From contig CAVRXH010000006.1 of the NCBI GenBank assembly GCA_963725175.1, positions 4,402,001-4,466,000 on the forward strand: a stretch of DNA of 64,000 bases, in the 5' to 3' direction. The notes below the pieces were generated by a model that did not search any database, was not told where the DNA came from, and saw only the letters and a list, made by a program, of their open reading frames with translations. The stretch comes from DASUBV01 sp963725175. Its GTDB lineage: Bacteria > Actinomycetota > Actinomycetes > Streptosporangiales > Streptosporangiaceae. A program made the position numbers and the translations under genes. This document shows positions 27,409 to 35,458 of this stretch, one piece after another; the stretch's first letter is position 1; each line of letters starts with the position of its first letter.

Positions 27409-27804
27409 TCAGGCGATCAGGCTGATCGCGCACCTGATGCCGCTGGCCCGAGCGAGCCGGGCATCAGTGGTCAGCAGCACACAGCGATAGTGCTCGGCTG
27501 CCGCCACATAGGCGGCGTCGTAGGTGGTCAGGTTGCCGCGCAGCGTCCAGATCCGCCGGGCGAGCGGCCTTGTCGGGGTCACCATCGGTTCCATGGCCGC
27601 GACGGCGGTGGCTGCGTCAGTCGCGTGCTCGGCGGCGATCTTCCCGCCCAGGAGATTGCCCCGGATCACCGTTAGCACCTCGATAAGCCAGTGTTCAGGG
27701 ACCACCCACTGTGAGTCGGCTCGCATGGCCTCCCGGCACCTGTCGCCCACCGATCCTTCGTCCAGCAGGGCAAACGCTGCCGCAGAGGCATCTAGGACGA
27801 TCAC
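27409..27804 (-). CDS. vapC: PIN-domain toxin (VapC/FitB-like)
   Basis: Ribonuclease-type toxin of 131 residues. The PIN acidic residues are visible: Asp in IVLDASA, Glu in WLIEVL, Asp in TYDAAYVAAAEH and Asp in TTDARLA. Its start overlaps the stop of the antitoxin gene by 4 bp, the normal order for this family (antitoxin first). The likely target is a tRNA or rRNA, as known for VapC proteins. Confidence 0.88.
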   Translation of the reverse strand: MIVLDASAAAFALLDEGSVGDRCREAMRADSQWVVPEHWLIEVLTVIRGNLLGGKIAAEHATDAATAVAAMEPMVTPTRPLARRIWTLRGNLTTYDAAYVAAAEHYRCVLLTTDARLARASGIRCAISLIA

Positions 27805-28076
27805 TCGTCAGGGTTGACATCGAGGACGAGGCCGAGCTGTGTGTCCCGTTCGGCCCTGGCTGCCCGGAGCGGTCCGGTGATGTCGGCCGCCGCGAGCCGC
27901 GAGCCGTAGGCGGATCTGGAAAACCGGTCCAGCACTGCCAGGTTGTCCTGGCGGCGCGCCTCGTCGCTGATGACGTCGTGCAGATAGGCCTGGAGCGACT
28001 GGCCACGCGCTGTCGCGAGCTCGCTGAGCCGGTCGCGCAACTCCTCCGACACGTCACGGATCTGCAAGGCAACCAT
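27801..28076 (-). CDS. vapB: FitA-like ribbon-helix-helix antitoxin
   Basis: Protein of 91 residues. The N-terminal VALQIRDVSEELRDRLSELA (strand plus helix) and QSLQAYLHDVIS form the dimeric DNA-binding fold of FitA-type antitoxins; the C-terminal half should wrap the toxin. The inverted repeat GCATG-N8-CATGC directly in front of the start (28077-28094) is a good operator candidate. Confidence 0.82.
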   Translation of the reverse strand: MVALQIRDVSEELRDRLSELATARGQSLQAYLHDVISDEARRQDNLAVLDRFSRSAYGSRLAAADITGPLRAARAERDTQLGLVLDVNPDE

Positions 28077-28170
28077 GCATGCAATTGTACATGCGCATCG
28101 CCTGATCTGGGCCGCGCCGTGTCACCGCCCTGGGTACTCGCGTATTAATCTGATAATCAGATATCATCTG
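28077..28170. promoter_or_regulatory. Shared control region of two divergent toxin-antitoxin modules
   Basis: About 95 bp separate the two antitoxin starts. Three inverted repeats were found: GCATG-N8-CATGC at 28077-28094, ATCTGAT-A-ATCAGAT at 28148-28162, and the overlapping CAGAT-N3-ATCTG at 28158-28170. The latter two end 3 bp before the plus-strand ATG (28174) in an AT-rich patch. They are expected binding sites for the respective antitoxins. Confidence 0.65.
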
Positions 28171-28173
28171 CGC

Positions 28174-28431
28174 ATGAGGACCATGACCGCGACAGAGGCA
28201 TCCCGGAACTTTTCTGATCTCCTGGACGCCATCGAGCAGGGGGAGACGGTGACGATCACCCGGGGGCACCACGCGGTCGCCGAGATGCGGCCCGCGCGGC
28301 GGCGAAGCGGCGCCGACCTCAGGGCAGCCCTAGCGGGCATCCCGCCGCCAGATGACCATTTCGCGGACAGCATCGCCGAGGCGATGACGCTGGTCTCCAG
28401 CGAGGGGGACGATCCGTGGGCCGGCGCCTGA
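28174..28431 (+). CDS. Phd/YefM-type antitoxin
   Basis: Protein of 85 residues. The N-terminus MTATEASRNFSDLLDAIEQG and GETVTITRGHHAVAEMRPA are the Phd/YefM DNA-binding fold; the acidic C-terminus (FADSIAEAMTLVSSE) should bind the toxin. The ATG at 28174 directly follows the operator-like repeats. The toxin gene starts 16 bp inside it. Confidence 0.88.
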   Translation: MRTMTATEASRNFSDLLDAIEQGETVTITRGHHAVAEMRPARRRSGADLRAALAGIPPPDDHFADSIAEAMTLVSSEGDDPWAGA

Positions 28432-28823
28432 TCCTGGACACTAACGTCCTCATCGCATACGAGCGCGGGACGATCGACCGAAGCCTGCTTGATGACGATG
28501 AACTGGCCATCGCCGCCATCACGGTCGCGGAATACAGGGTGGGCATCGAGCTAGCCGATACACCGGCCAGGGCAGCCGACCGGGCTCGTGCGCTGGTCGC
28601 GATCACCTCGTCGGTTGACGTGCTGGACTACACCGACGTGACGGCGGCCTGCCATGCCCGGCTCATCGCTCACATCCGAAGGTCAGGAACGCAGCGCGGC
28701 GCGCATGACCTGATCATTGCCGCGCATGCGATGCAGACGGACCACGCGGTCCTGTCGTTCGACGCCAAGGCGCGCTTTGCCAGCCTGCCCGGCGTCACCA
28801 GCTTCGACCCGGCGGCTAGCTGA
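28416..28823 (+). CDS. vapC: PIN-domain toxin (VapC)
   Basis: Protein of 135 residues with the four acidic PIN positions: Asp in LILDTNVLIAYE, Glu in TVAEYRVGIE, Asp in GAHDLIIAAHA and Asp in SFDAKARF. It starts with GTG inside the antitoxin gene. Its end overlaps the 3' end of the convergent FemAB-like gene by 8 bp (28816-28823). Confidence 0.9.
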   Translation: MGRRLILDTNVLIAYERGTIDRSLLDDDELAIAAITVAEYRVGIELADTPARAADRARALVAITSSVDVLDYTDVTAACHARLIAHIRRSGTQRGAHDLIIAAHAMQTDHAVLSFDAKARFASLPGVTSFDPAAS

Positions 28824-29880
28824 GGCGCAGCTCGGCGGCGTAGTAGGGGTAGAGGCGGCAGCCGCGGCGGCGCTTGGCGTCCAGGGTGCCGTAGCCGTAG
28901 GCGAGCAGCTCGACGCCGCGCGCCGGGGCCAGCGCGACCGGCTGGTAGAACATGCACGAGAAGTAGCCGTAGGCGGCGTCGGGGTGGGTGTAGTCCGAGC
29001 CGATGAGCATGACCGTCCACTCCGCGCCGTCCTGGATGAACAGGCTGAAGCTCAGCAGCCGCTCGCCGCTGGACACGGTGAAGACGGTGATGTCGTCCGC
29101 CGCGACGTGCTCGCGGATGCCGTCGAAGATCGCCGCCTGGTCGGCGCGGCGGACGCTGCCGTCGTACTTCTCGATCAGCGCGCAGCGCAGGTCGAGCAGC
29201 TCGGGCTCGTCGGCGGCCAGCGAGCGCTGCCCGGTGACCAGGCCCCGGTCGTGCATCCGGTTGATCTCGCGCTTGGCCTCGTCGCGGTATTTCTTTGGCA
29301 GGGCGCGCAGGTAGCCGTCGAAGTCCTGCCAGCTCACCGGCATGTCGCAGCGCTCGCCGAGCGGCGCCGCGGTAAACCCGGCGGCGGCAAGCTCGGCCAG
29401 CAGCGGCTCGGCTTCCTTGGTCAGGTACAGCAGCGCCACCGAGGCGATGCCCTCGGCCCGCGCCCAGGCGACCAGCTCGGCGGTGAACTCGCCTAGCGCC
29501 TGCGGGTCGCCCGCCCCCGTCCCGACCGGGAACGCCATGTAGTTGGGATAGAACAGCGTCAGGCACGGGTGAACGTCGGCCGGGTCAAGCTCAGCCGGCC
29601 ACGGGTGCCCGCCGTCGGCGAACAGGCCGAGGTGCGCGGTGGCCCCGGTGAGGATGTGGAACGAGTCGCGGCGCGGCACGGCGGCCGGGCGCGGCAGCAC
29701 CGTTCCGCCCATCGCTACCCGGCAGCCGCCGAGGTCGTCGCGGAGCGCGAAGGTCTGGTACGGGCCGGGGAACCAGGACTGGCCGAACCGGATCCAGCGG
29801 ACGCGGCCGGCCGCCGGGCCAGAGCCCGCGTAGCTGTCCCAGTCCGCCGGCAGCCCGTCGGTGACGGTGAACTTGCTCAC
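28816..29880 (-). CDS. FemAB-like / GNAT-fold protein, last gene of the biosynthetic operon
   Basis: Protein of 354 residues of the peptidogalycan/FemAB-like (BioF2-type GNAT) group. Typical are KYRDEAKREINRM (about 190-203), LLDLRCALIEKY, and the C-terminal YGYFSCMFYQP and LAYGYGTLDAKRRRG. Relatives of the wider FemABX fold move aminoacyl groups from tRNA or acyl groups from CoA onto amines. The start is a GTG at 29880, 16 bp after the stop of a paralogue. Inferred role: an acylation or aminoacylation step of the pathway encoded upstream. Confidence 0.7.
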   Translation of the reverse strand: MSKFTVTDGLPADWDSYAGSGPAAGRVRWIRFGQSWFPGPYQTFALRDDLGGCRVAMGGTVLPRPAAVPRRDSFHILTGATAHLGLFADGGHPWPAELDPADVHPCLTLFYPNYMAFPVGTGAGDPQALGEFTAELVAWARAEGIASVALLYLTKEAEPLLAELAAAGFTAAPLGERCDMPVSWQDFDGYLRALPKKYRDEAKREINRMHDRGLVTGQRSLAADEPELLDLRCALIEKYDGSVRRADQAAIFDGIREHVAADDITVFTVSSGERLLSFSLFIQDGAEWTVMLIGSDYTHPDAAYGYFSCMFYQPVALAPARGVELLAYGYGTLDAKRRRGCRLYPYYAAELRLS

Positions 29881-29896
29881 CGGCGCCCGCCCGGCC

Positions 29897-30904
29897 TCAC
29901 GCGTCCACCACGTAGGCGTTCAGGTCCTGGCCGGACAGCCCGTGCCGCAGCTTGAACTCGCCGTTGCGGCGGCCCGCCTCAAGCACCGGCAGCCCCAGCT
30001 CGTAGCCGAGTCGCATGAAAGAACCCCACACCAGGTAGTACGGGCTGAACGGCAGCTTGCGGTCCCGGTCGTAACCCAGCGCCCAGGCGTGCATCCGGGT
30101 CGCGTCGGTGAACACGATCGCGTAGGCCAGCAGGTCCGCGCCCAGGGTGACCTCGACGATCCGGGCGTGCGGGGTCTCGCCGAGGAACGCGGCGAGCTTG
30201 GCCTTGTCGTAGTAGCCGGGCGAGCCGACCCGGACCATGGTGACTTCCAGCAGGTCCAGCTTGTCGACATCCTCGTCGGGCTGCGCCATCCGGGTGACGA
30301 TCTTCACCCCGGCCTCGGTGGCCCGGCGCCAGTGCCGCAGGTACTCGCGGCGGTCGGCGGCCTTGATCGAGTCAAGCACGCCCTGCTCGCTGCCGAACTT
30401 GGCTAGGTCCAGCCAGTACCTGGTGTCCAGGTGCACGCCCTCGATGCCGATGGCCTCCAGGGCCGCGGCGCTCGGCGAGCCGGCCGCCACGTTGATGAAC
30501 CCGGTCCTGGGCAGCCCGCGCTCGCGGGCCTCGGCGCGCATCGCGTCCAGCAGGTCGGTGGCGATCTCCGGCGTCGCCTCCGGCGCCACCAGACGGGTGT
30601 CCGAGCAGTGCCAGACCTGGCTGAGCAGCGCGTGCTCGCCCTTGCCGAGCCCGAGCGCTCCTAGCGGGTCGCCCTGCACGAAGCACGGCGCGAACGCGGC
30701 CACGCTCCCGTCGCCGTCCAGCAGCTCGATGTAGGCGCAGCCCTGCACCGGCTGGATCGGGTAGCGCTCGTAGGCGCGCATGAACTCGATGCTGTAGTTC
30801 ATGTTCGCGCCCGAGGCGGCGATCACCGCCTCGGTACCTGGACTCAGCTCGTCGACCGAGGCGACGGTGCGGCGCTGGTACCTAGAAGGTGGCGAAGTAC
30901 TCAC
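29897..30904 (-). CDS. Second FemAB-like / GNAT-fold protein
   Basis: Protein of about 335 residues from a GTG at 30904 (GGGAG four bases before), overlapping the glutamine-synthetase-like gene by 23 bp. It shares the layout of the downstream paralogue: YSIEFMRAYERYP, an N-terminal domain with GFINVAAGSPSAAALEA, then IKAADRREYLRHWRRATEAG and the C-terminal GSFMRLGYELGLPVLEAG and ELKLRHG-like end. Two such proteins in series suggest two transfer steps or a heteromeric enzyme. The substrate is unknown. Confidence 0.7.
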   Translation of the reverse strand: MSTSPPSRYQRRTVASVDELSPGTEAVIAASGANMNYSIEFMRAYERYPIQPVQGCAYIELLDGDGSVAAFAPCFVQGDPLGALGLGKGEHALLSQVWHCSDTRLVAPEATPEIATDLLDAMRAEARERGLPRTGFINVAAGSPSAAALEAIGIEGVHLDTRYWLDLAKFGSEQGVLDSIKAADRREYLRHWRRATEAGVKIVTRMAQPDEDVDKLDLLEVTMVRVGSPGYYDKAKLAAFLGETPHARIVEVTLGADLLAYAIVFTDATRMHAWALGYDRDRKLPFSPYYLVWGSFMRLGYELGLPVLEAGRRNGEFKLRHGLSGQDLNAYVVDA

Positions 30905-32390
30905 GGTGCTCCCATTCGGTGACCTGGTCGTCGGACTGCGTGCCGGCCTCGGCCCGCCACTTCTCGTACCGGTCAAGCTCGCTGCGCTTGAGCCGCAGCA
31001 TGGTGGCGTGCAGCGGCTCGCCAAGCACCCGGCGGTAGTGCTCGCTGGCCGCGAACGGCCCGATCGCCTCCGCCAGCGACGCGGGCAGCGCGGGCGCGGT
31101 CACGTCGTGCGGGCTGGTGCTGCGCGGGCCGGGATCGAGCTGCCTGCCGATGCCGTCCAGGCCCGCGCTGAGCTGGCTGGCCAGGTACAGGTAGGGGTTG
31201 GCGGTCGGCTCGCCGATCCGGTTCTCGATGTGGCTGCCCGGGTCCCCGGCGGAGCCGAGCACCCGCAGGAACGCGCCGCGGTTCTCGGTGCACCAGGCGA
31301 TCCGGTCCGGGGACAGGCTGAAGCCATCCTGCATCCGCCGGTAGCCGTTGACGGTGGGCACGCATAGCAGGCTGGCAGCCGCGGCGTGGTTGAGCAAGCC
31401 GCCGAGATAGTTCAGCCCGGCGGGGGAGAGCACGTCCCCGCCCGGCTCGGCGGCGAAGATGTTGCGGCGGCCCGCGCCCTGCGCCAGCGACTGGTGCAGA
31501 TGCCAGCCGCTCGGGTCGAAGCCCGGCAGCCCCGGCAGCGCCATGAACGAGGCGTGGTAGCCCGACCTGGCGAGCACTTGCTTGACGAGGCCGCGGAACA
31601 GCAGCATCGCGTCGGCCGCTGCCAGGCCGTCCATCGGGTGAAAGGTGAACTCGAGCTGGCCGGGGCCCGACTCGTGCTCGATGGCGCGCGGCGGCAGGCC
31701 GACCGCGTTCAGCGCGTCGATCACCGGGCGCAGCGCCGGCAGCAGCGCGTCCAGCAGGTTGTCCGAGTTGAACTGGTAGCCGCCGTTGACCGCCTCGACC
31801 AGCGGCGGGCTGCCCTGCACGCCGAACCCGCCGATGCCGCCGACCCGGCCGCCGTCGGTGTACCTGGTCAGGTACCACTCGACCTCCAGGCCGACGACGA
31901 ACTCCAGGTCCTGGCCGGCTAGCTCCGCGACCTGACGGCGCAGCACCGCGCGGCTGGACAGCGGGTGCGGCGTGCCGTCGCGCAGGTACTCATCGCCGAT
32001 CACCCAGCCGACGCGCAGCCCGGTGTGCGGCAGCACCCGGAAGGTGAGCGGGTCTGGCACCACGATGAAGTCGCCGGCGCCGCCCAGTTCCTCGATGCCG
32101 ATCTCGCCGCCCTCGGCGAAGATGTCCAGCGGTATAGCGTGCCCGGTGTCGAAGACGAACGGGCCAGGGCTGAAGTCCATGCCGTTGCGCAGTACCGTGC
32201 GGAAGGTGTTCGCGGCCACGGTCTTGGACCTAGTCAGCCCGTGCGGGTCGCCGAACACCACGCGCACGAAGTCGAGCTGGTCCAGGCCGGCTTCCAGCCG
32301 CTCCGCCGCGGCCCGCTGGGCGTCGCTCCACAGCCCGCCGACGAAGCCGGCCTTGCCGGTGCTGACCGCTAGGTATCTGTCGTCAGGCAT
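30882..32390 (-). CDS. Glutamine synthetase-like gamma-glutamyl ligase
   Basis: Protein of 502 residues of the GS family (GlnA type I fold), but diverged: an N-terminal beta-grasp (LDFVRVVFGDPHGLTRSKTV) and a catalytic domain with VGLEVEWYLT, IEHESGPGQLEFTF, GWHLHQSLA, the NGYRR loop and ENRIGEPTANPYLYLA. Such GS-like enzymes couple glutamate to amines other than ammonia (PuuA, GlnA4, or the hydrazine-handling KinL/FzmN). It lies next to an amidase, as in those hydrazine pathways. Overlaps of 8 bp upstream and 23 bp downstream tie it to the operon. It is not a housekeeping GlnA by context. Confidence 0.82.
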   Translation of the reverse strand: MPDDRYLAVSTGKAGFVGGLWSDAQRAAAERLEAGLDQLDFVRVVFGDPHGLTRSKTVAANTFRTVLRNGMDFSPGPFVFDTGHAIPLDIFAEGGEIGIEELGGAGDFIVVPDPLTFRVLPHTGLRVGWVIGDEYLRDGTPHPLSSRAVLRRQVAELAGQDLEFVVGLEVEWYLTRYTDGGRVGGIGGFGVQGSPPLVEAVNGGYQFNSDNLLDALLPALRPVIDALNAVGLPPRAIEHESGPGQLEFTFHPMDGLAAADAMLLFRGLVKQVLARSGYHASFMALPGLPGFDPSGWHLHQSLAQGAGRRNIFAAEPGGDVLSPAGLNYLGGLLNHAAAASLLCVPTVNGYRRMQDGFSLSPDRIAWCTENRGAFLRVLGSAGDPGSHIENRIGEPTANPYLYLASQLSAGLDGIGRQLDPGPRSTSPHDVTAPALPASLAEAIGPFAASEHYRRVLGEPLHATMLRLKRSELDRYEKWRAEAGTQSDDQVTEWEHREYFATF

Positions 32391-33771
32391 GTTCTCGCTG
32401 GTCCTTTCTGAGGTACGCGGGCTGCCATGGCCGGGCCAGCTCGACCCGGCGCGCGGCGTGCAGCACGAGGGCGTCCTCGTGCCGGCGGCCGGCGAGCTGG
32501 AGGCCGGCGGGCAGGCCGGCGGGGGTGAACCCGGCCGGCACGGAGATGGCCGGCTGGCCGGTGAGGTTGAACGGGTAGGCGGCCCGGCACCAGGCCAGCC
32601 AGTCCAGCGGCGGGCCGCCGGGGTCGGGCCGCCACTGGTCGACGGCGAACGGCTGCGCCGACACCGTGGCCGTGGCCAGCAGGTCGAACCGCTCCATCAG
32701 GGCGCCGAGCCGCTGGGTGAGCGTCACCCGGGCGGCCAGCGCGGCGGCGAGGTCGGTCGCGCTCAGGCCGCGCCCGTGCGCCGTCACCTGGCACCTGGCC
32801 GGGTCGGACAGCTCGTCTTCCGCGGGCCGCTGCCCGGCCGCGTCGAACGCCGCCAGGATCGTCACCAGATGCGGGTACGGGTCGTCGAACGGCACGTCAA
32901 GCTCGGTGACCTCGCCGGCCGCCGCCGCCGCCGCGCGGGCCAGCTCGTCCGCCTCGGTGGCCGGCTCTGGCCAGCGCAGCCAGCAGACTCTGGCCGGGCG
33001 GCCAGGCTCGGGCGGGGCCGCCGGCGCGGGCGGCGCCGCCGACAGCGGATCGTCCGGGTGCGGCCCGGCGATCACCGAGGTGACCAGCTCCGCCGTCGCC
33101 ACGTCCCTGGCCAGCGGTCCTGCGTGGGACAGGCCTTCGGGGCTGACCGGCACGTAAGGCACCAGGCCGAAGGTCGGCTTGAACCCCACCACGCCGCAGA
33201 AGGCGGCAGGGATCCTGATCGACCCCGCGCCGTCGGTGCCCAGCGCCGCCACCCCGATCCCGGCCGCCGTGGCCGCCGCCGCGCCGCCGCTCGACCCGCC
33301 CGCGCTGCGCCGGGTATCCCAGGGGTTGGCGGCCGGCGGCGCGACCCGGCTGACCGTGCCCGCGCTCCAGCCGTACTCCGAGGTCGCGGTCTTGCCGAGC
33401 AGCACCGCCCCGGCCGCGCGCAGCCGGGCCACCGCGGGAGCGTCGGCGTCAGGGACCCAGTCGGCGCTCCGCAGTGACCCCCTGGTGGTGCGCACCCCGG
33501 CGACCGGCGTCAGGTCCTTGACCGACACCGGCATGCCAAGCAGCGGCCGCGCCGCGAACGCCTGCTCGCCGTCCTGGGCGATCAGCCGTTCCGCCCTGGC
33601 GGCCTGGTCAAGCGCCAGCTCGGCCGTCACCGTGACGAAGGCGCGCAGGGCCGGCTGCTCGGCGTCGAGCAGGTCCAGCGTCGCCCTGGTGTACTCGACC
33701 GGGGAAAGCTGGCCGCTGGCATACCAGCGGCGCAGGTCCGCGGCGCTGGCATAGCGCAGCGCGTCATCCAT
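32383..33771 (-). CDS. Amidase-signature enzyme
   Basis: Protein of 462 residues with the Ser-cisSer-Lys triad of the amidase signature family: Lys in MPVSVKDLTPVAGV, cis-Ser in AGGSSGGAAAA, and nucleophile Ser in GTDGAGSIRIPA. It hydrolyses or transfers acyl groups from amides or hydrazides. Its neighbour, the GS-like ligase, and the overlaps (8 bp each side) suggest it acts on a gamma-glutamyl or N-acetyl intermediate. GatA is unlikely because gatB and gatC are absent. Confidence 0.85.
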   Translation of the reverse strand: MDDALRYASAADLRRWYASGQLSPVEYTRATLDLLDAEQPALRAFVTVTAELALDQAARAERLIAQDGEQAFAARPLLGMPVSVKDLTPVAGVRTTRGSLRSADWVPDADAPAVARLRAAGAVLLGKTATSEYGWSAGTVSRVAPPAANPWDTRRSAGGSSGGAAAATAAGIGVAALGTDGAGSIRIPAAFCGVVGFKPTFGLVPYVPVSPEGLSHAGPLARDVATAELVTSVIAGPHPDDPLSAAPPAPAAPPEPGRPARVCWLRWPEPATEADELARAAAAAAGEVTELDVPFDDPYPHLVTILAAFDAAGQRPAEDELSDPARCQVTAHGRGLSATDLAAALAARVTLTQRLGALMERFDLLATATVSAQPFAVDQWRPDPGGPPLDWLAWCRAAYPFNLTGQPAISVPAGFTPAGLPAGLQLAGRRHEDALVLHAARRVELARPWQPAYLRKDQREHA

Positions 33772-35458
33772 GAACGGCCTCGTACCAGGTCTTGCCGAAG
33801 TCGGTCACCACCGGCTGGTAGGCGGACATGGCCTGGTAGAACTGCTGCAGCAGCATCCCGGTGGCGATCGCCTGGCGCAGGTCGGCCGGGGTGAACGGCG
33901 GCCCGTCGGTCCGCATCAGCCGCAGGTCATACAGGCCAGGCAACGGCCGGCCGTCGTACTCGATGCCGAGCGGGATGCGGATCGCGTACCTGACCCCGAA
34001 CACGACGTGCCCGGTGTGATGCTGGTCGGACCACTCCGCGATGTCGGGCATCGTCGGCGCGAAGAACCAGTCCTCGCGGCCCGGCTCGCGCTCCACGATG
34101 GCCAGCGTGTGCGGCAGGTAGTGCCAGGTGTTGAAGCGCATCCGGGCGCTGTAGGCCGCCAGCGTGCGGGTCAGTCCCTGGCGGAAGTCGCCGAACCGGT
34201 CCGCGAATTCCCGGCGCGGCGCCACGCAGCAGTAGAAGTCGCCGGTTCCCAGGCTCAGCGGGTCGGTGCCCGGCTCGGCCCGCAGCGAGTCGAACCGCTG
34301 CGGCCCGCGGCTCATCGACACATCGGCGCCGAACGCCTCCGCGACCGCCGTCAGGAAGGCATGCAACGTGGCCTCGAACGCGGTGCCGAACCCGGCGGGC
34401 GCGGTAAATCCCGGCAGCCGCCCCGCCAGCGCCGCCCAGCGCGGTGCCAGCTCGCCGATCGGCGTGGCCGCGGTCAGCTCGGCCGACAGCAGGCCGCGCA
34501 GGTGCGTCACGACGGCGGCCGGCACGTCGCTGAGGCTGTCCGGGGCCGTCATCAGCCCTTCGCGCTTGTGCAGCGTCAGCCCGTTGATCACCCGGTAGGG
34601 GCGCAGCCCGCCGGAGACCGCCTTCTCCCTGAACTGCCGGCAGGCGATCGCCAGCTCGGTGAGCCCGGCCAGGCTGGCCGGCCGGTAGCTGGACTCGGCC
34701 GTGCCGCCGTACCCGCCGATCCGCTCAGCCAGGAACGCCGCCAGCGCCTCCGGGGTGAGCTGCATGCCGTTGAACTCCTCGGCCCGGACGGGCGGGCCCG
34801 ACGACATCAGCACATCCAGGCAGCCGACGAAGCAGGCGTCTTCCGCCGCCCAGTCCGCCACCGGGGTATCGCGCAATTTCGTCAGAACGGATCGCTCGTG
34901 GCCGGCCGACACCGATTTGCCCGGCAGGTTGCTGAGCTTCCCCAGATTGCTGTAGACGCGCTCGCCCACGTACAGCAGGACCGGCGCCATGTGCGAGACC
35001 GCGAACTCGATGCGGGCTACCCGGGCGGCGGTCTCGCTGGCCGGCTCGGCGGCCAGGTCCCGGTGCAGCATGCGGATCTCCTGGCCGCTCGCCTGGCGCT
35101 TGCCGCGTGCCAGAGACCTGGCCGCGCGGCCGCCGTCCCAGTCAAGCCCGCCGAGCAGGTGCGCGTCCGGCGGGGCCGGCTCGTTGTCCAGCCGCACCGC
35201 GAGGCGCCCTGTCCTGGTCAGGAACAGCCGGTCCGGGGCGTCCAGCGCCGCGCCGGGACCGGCCAGCCCGGCGTCGCCGACCGCCCCGACGATTACCCGG
35301 TCGGCCGGGGTGAGCGCGCTGAGGCCATAGTCCTCGCCGAACCGGCCGTCCAGGGTCAGCGCGATGGTGACCAGTTCCCGCGCGGTGGCGGCTAAGCCGG
35401 CCCTGGCGGCGACGTCGGATACGACCTGATCGAAGCCTTCGGTTTTCAGCGACAGCAT
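33764..35458 (-). CDS. Unrecognised 565-residue protein of the operon
   Basis: I do not recognise a family. The ATG at 35458 starts inside the ATP-grasp gene (13-bp overlap); the frame is open far upstream but there it only shadows that gene. The sequence looks globular and soluble, without signal or membrane helices. Conserved-looking stretches include MLHRDLA, VLLYVGERVYSN, FNTWHYLPHTLAIVE, and the aromatic and His-rich EWSDQHHTGHVVFGV near the end. Cys residues occur as ACFVGC and FYCCV. Position between an ATP-grasp ligase and an amidase suggests a core pathway enzyme. Confidence 0.7.
   Translation of the reverse strand: MLSLKTEGFDQVVSDVAARAGLAATARELVTIALTLDGRFGEDYGLSALTPADRVIVGAVGDAGLAGPGAALDAPDRLFLTRTGRLAVRLDNEPAPPDAHLLGGLDWDGGRAARSLARGKRQASGQEIRMLHRDLAAEPASETAARVARIEFAVSHMAPVLLYVGERVYSNLGKLSNLPGKSVSAGHERSVLTKLRDTPVADWAAEDACFVGCLDVLMSSGPPVRAEEFNGMQLTPEALAAFLAERIGGYGGTAESSYRPASLAGLTELAIACRQFREKAVSGGLRPYRVINGLTLHKREGLMTAPDSLSDVPAAVVTHLRGLLSAELTAATPIGELAPRWAALAGRLPGFTAPAGFGTAFEATLHAFLTAVAEAFGADVSMSRGPQRFDSLRAEPGTDPLSLGTGDFYCCVAPRREFADRFGDFRQGLTRTLAAYSARMRFNTWHYLPHTLAIVEREPGREDWFFAPTMPDIAEWSDQHHTGHVVFGVRYAIRIPLGIEYDGRPLPGLYDLRLMRTDGPPFTPADLRQAIATGMLLQQFYQAMSAYQPVVTDFGKTWYEAVHG

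Noticed and set aside
30882..32390. Housekeeping glutamine synthetase glnA
   Set aside because: It is overlapped on both sides by operon genes and diverged from nitrogen-assimilation GlnA in its loops, and no nitrogen-control genes are nearby.
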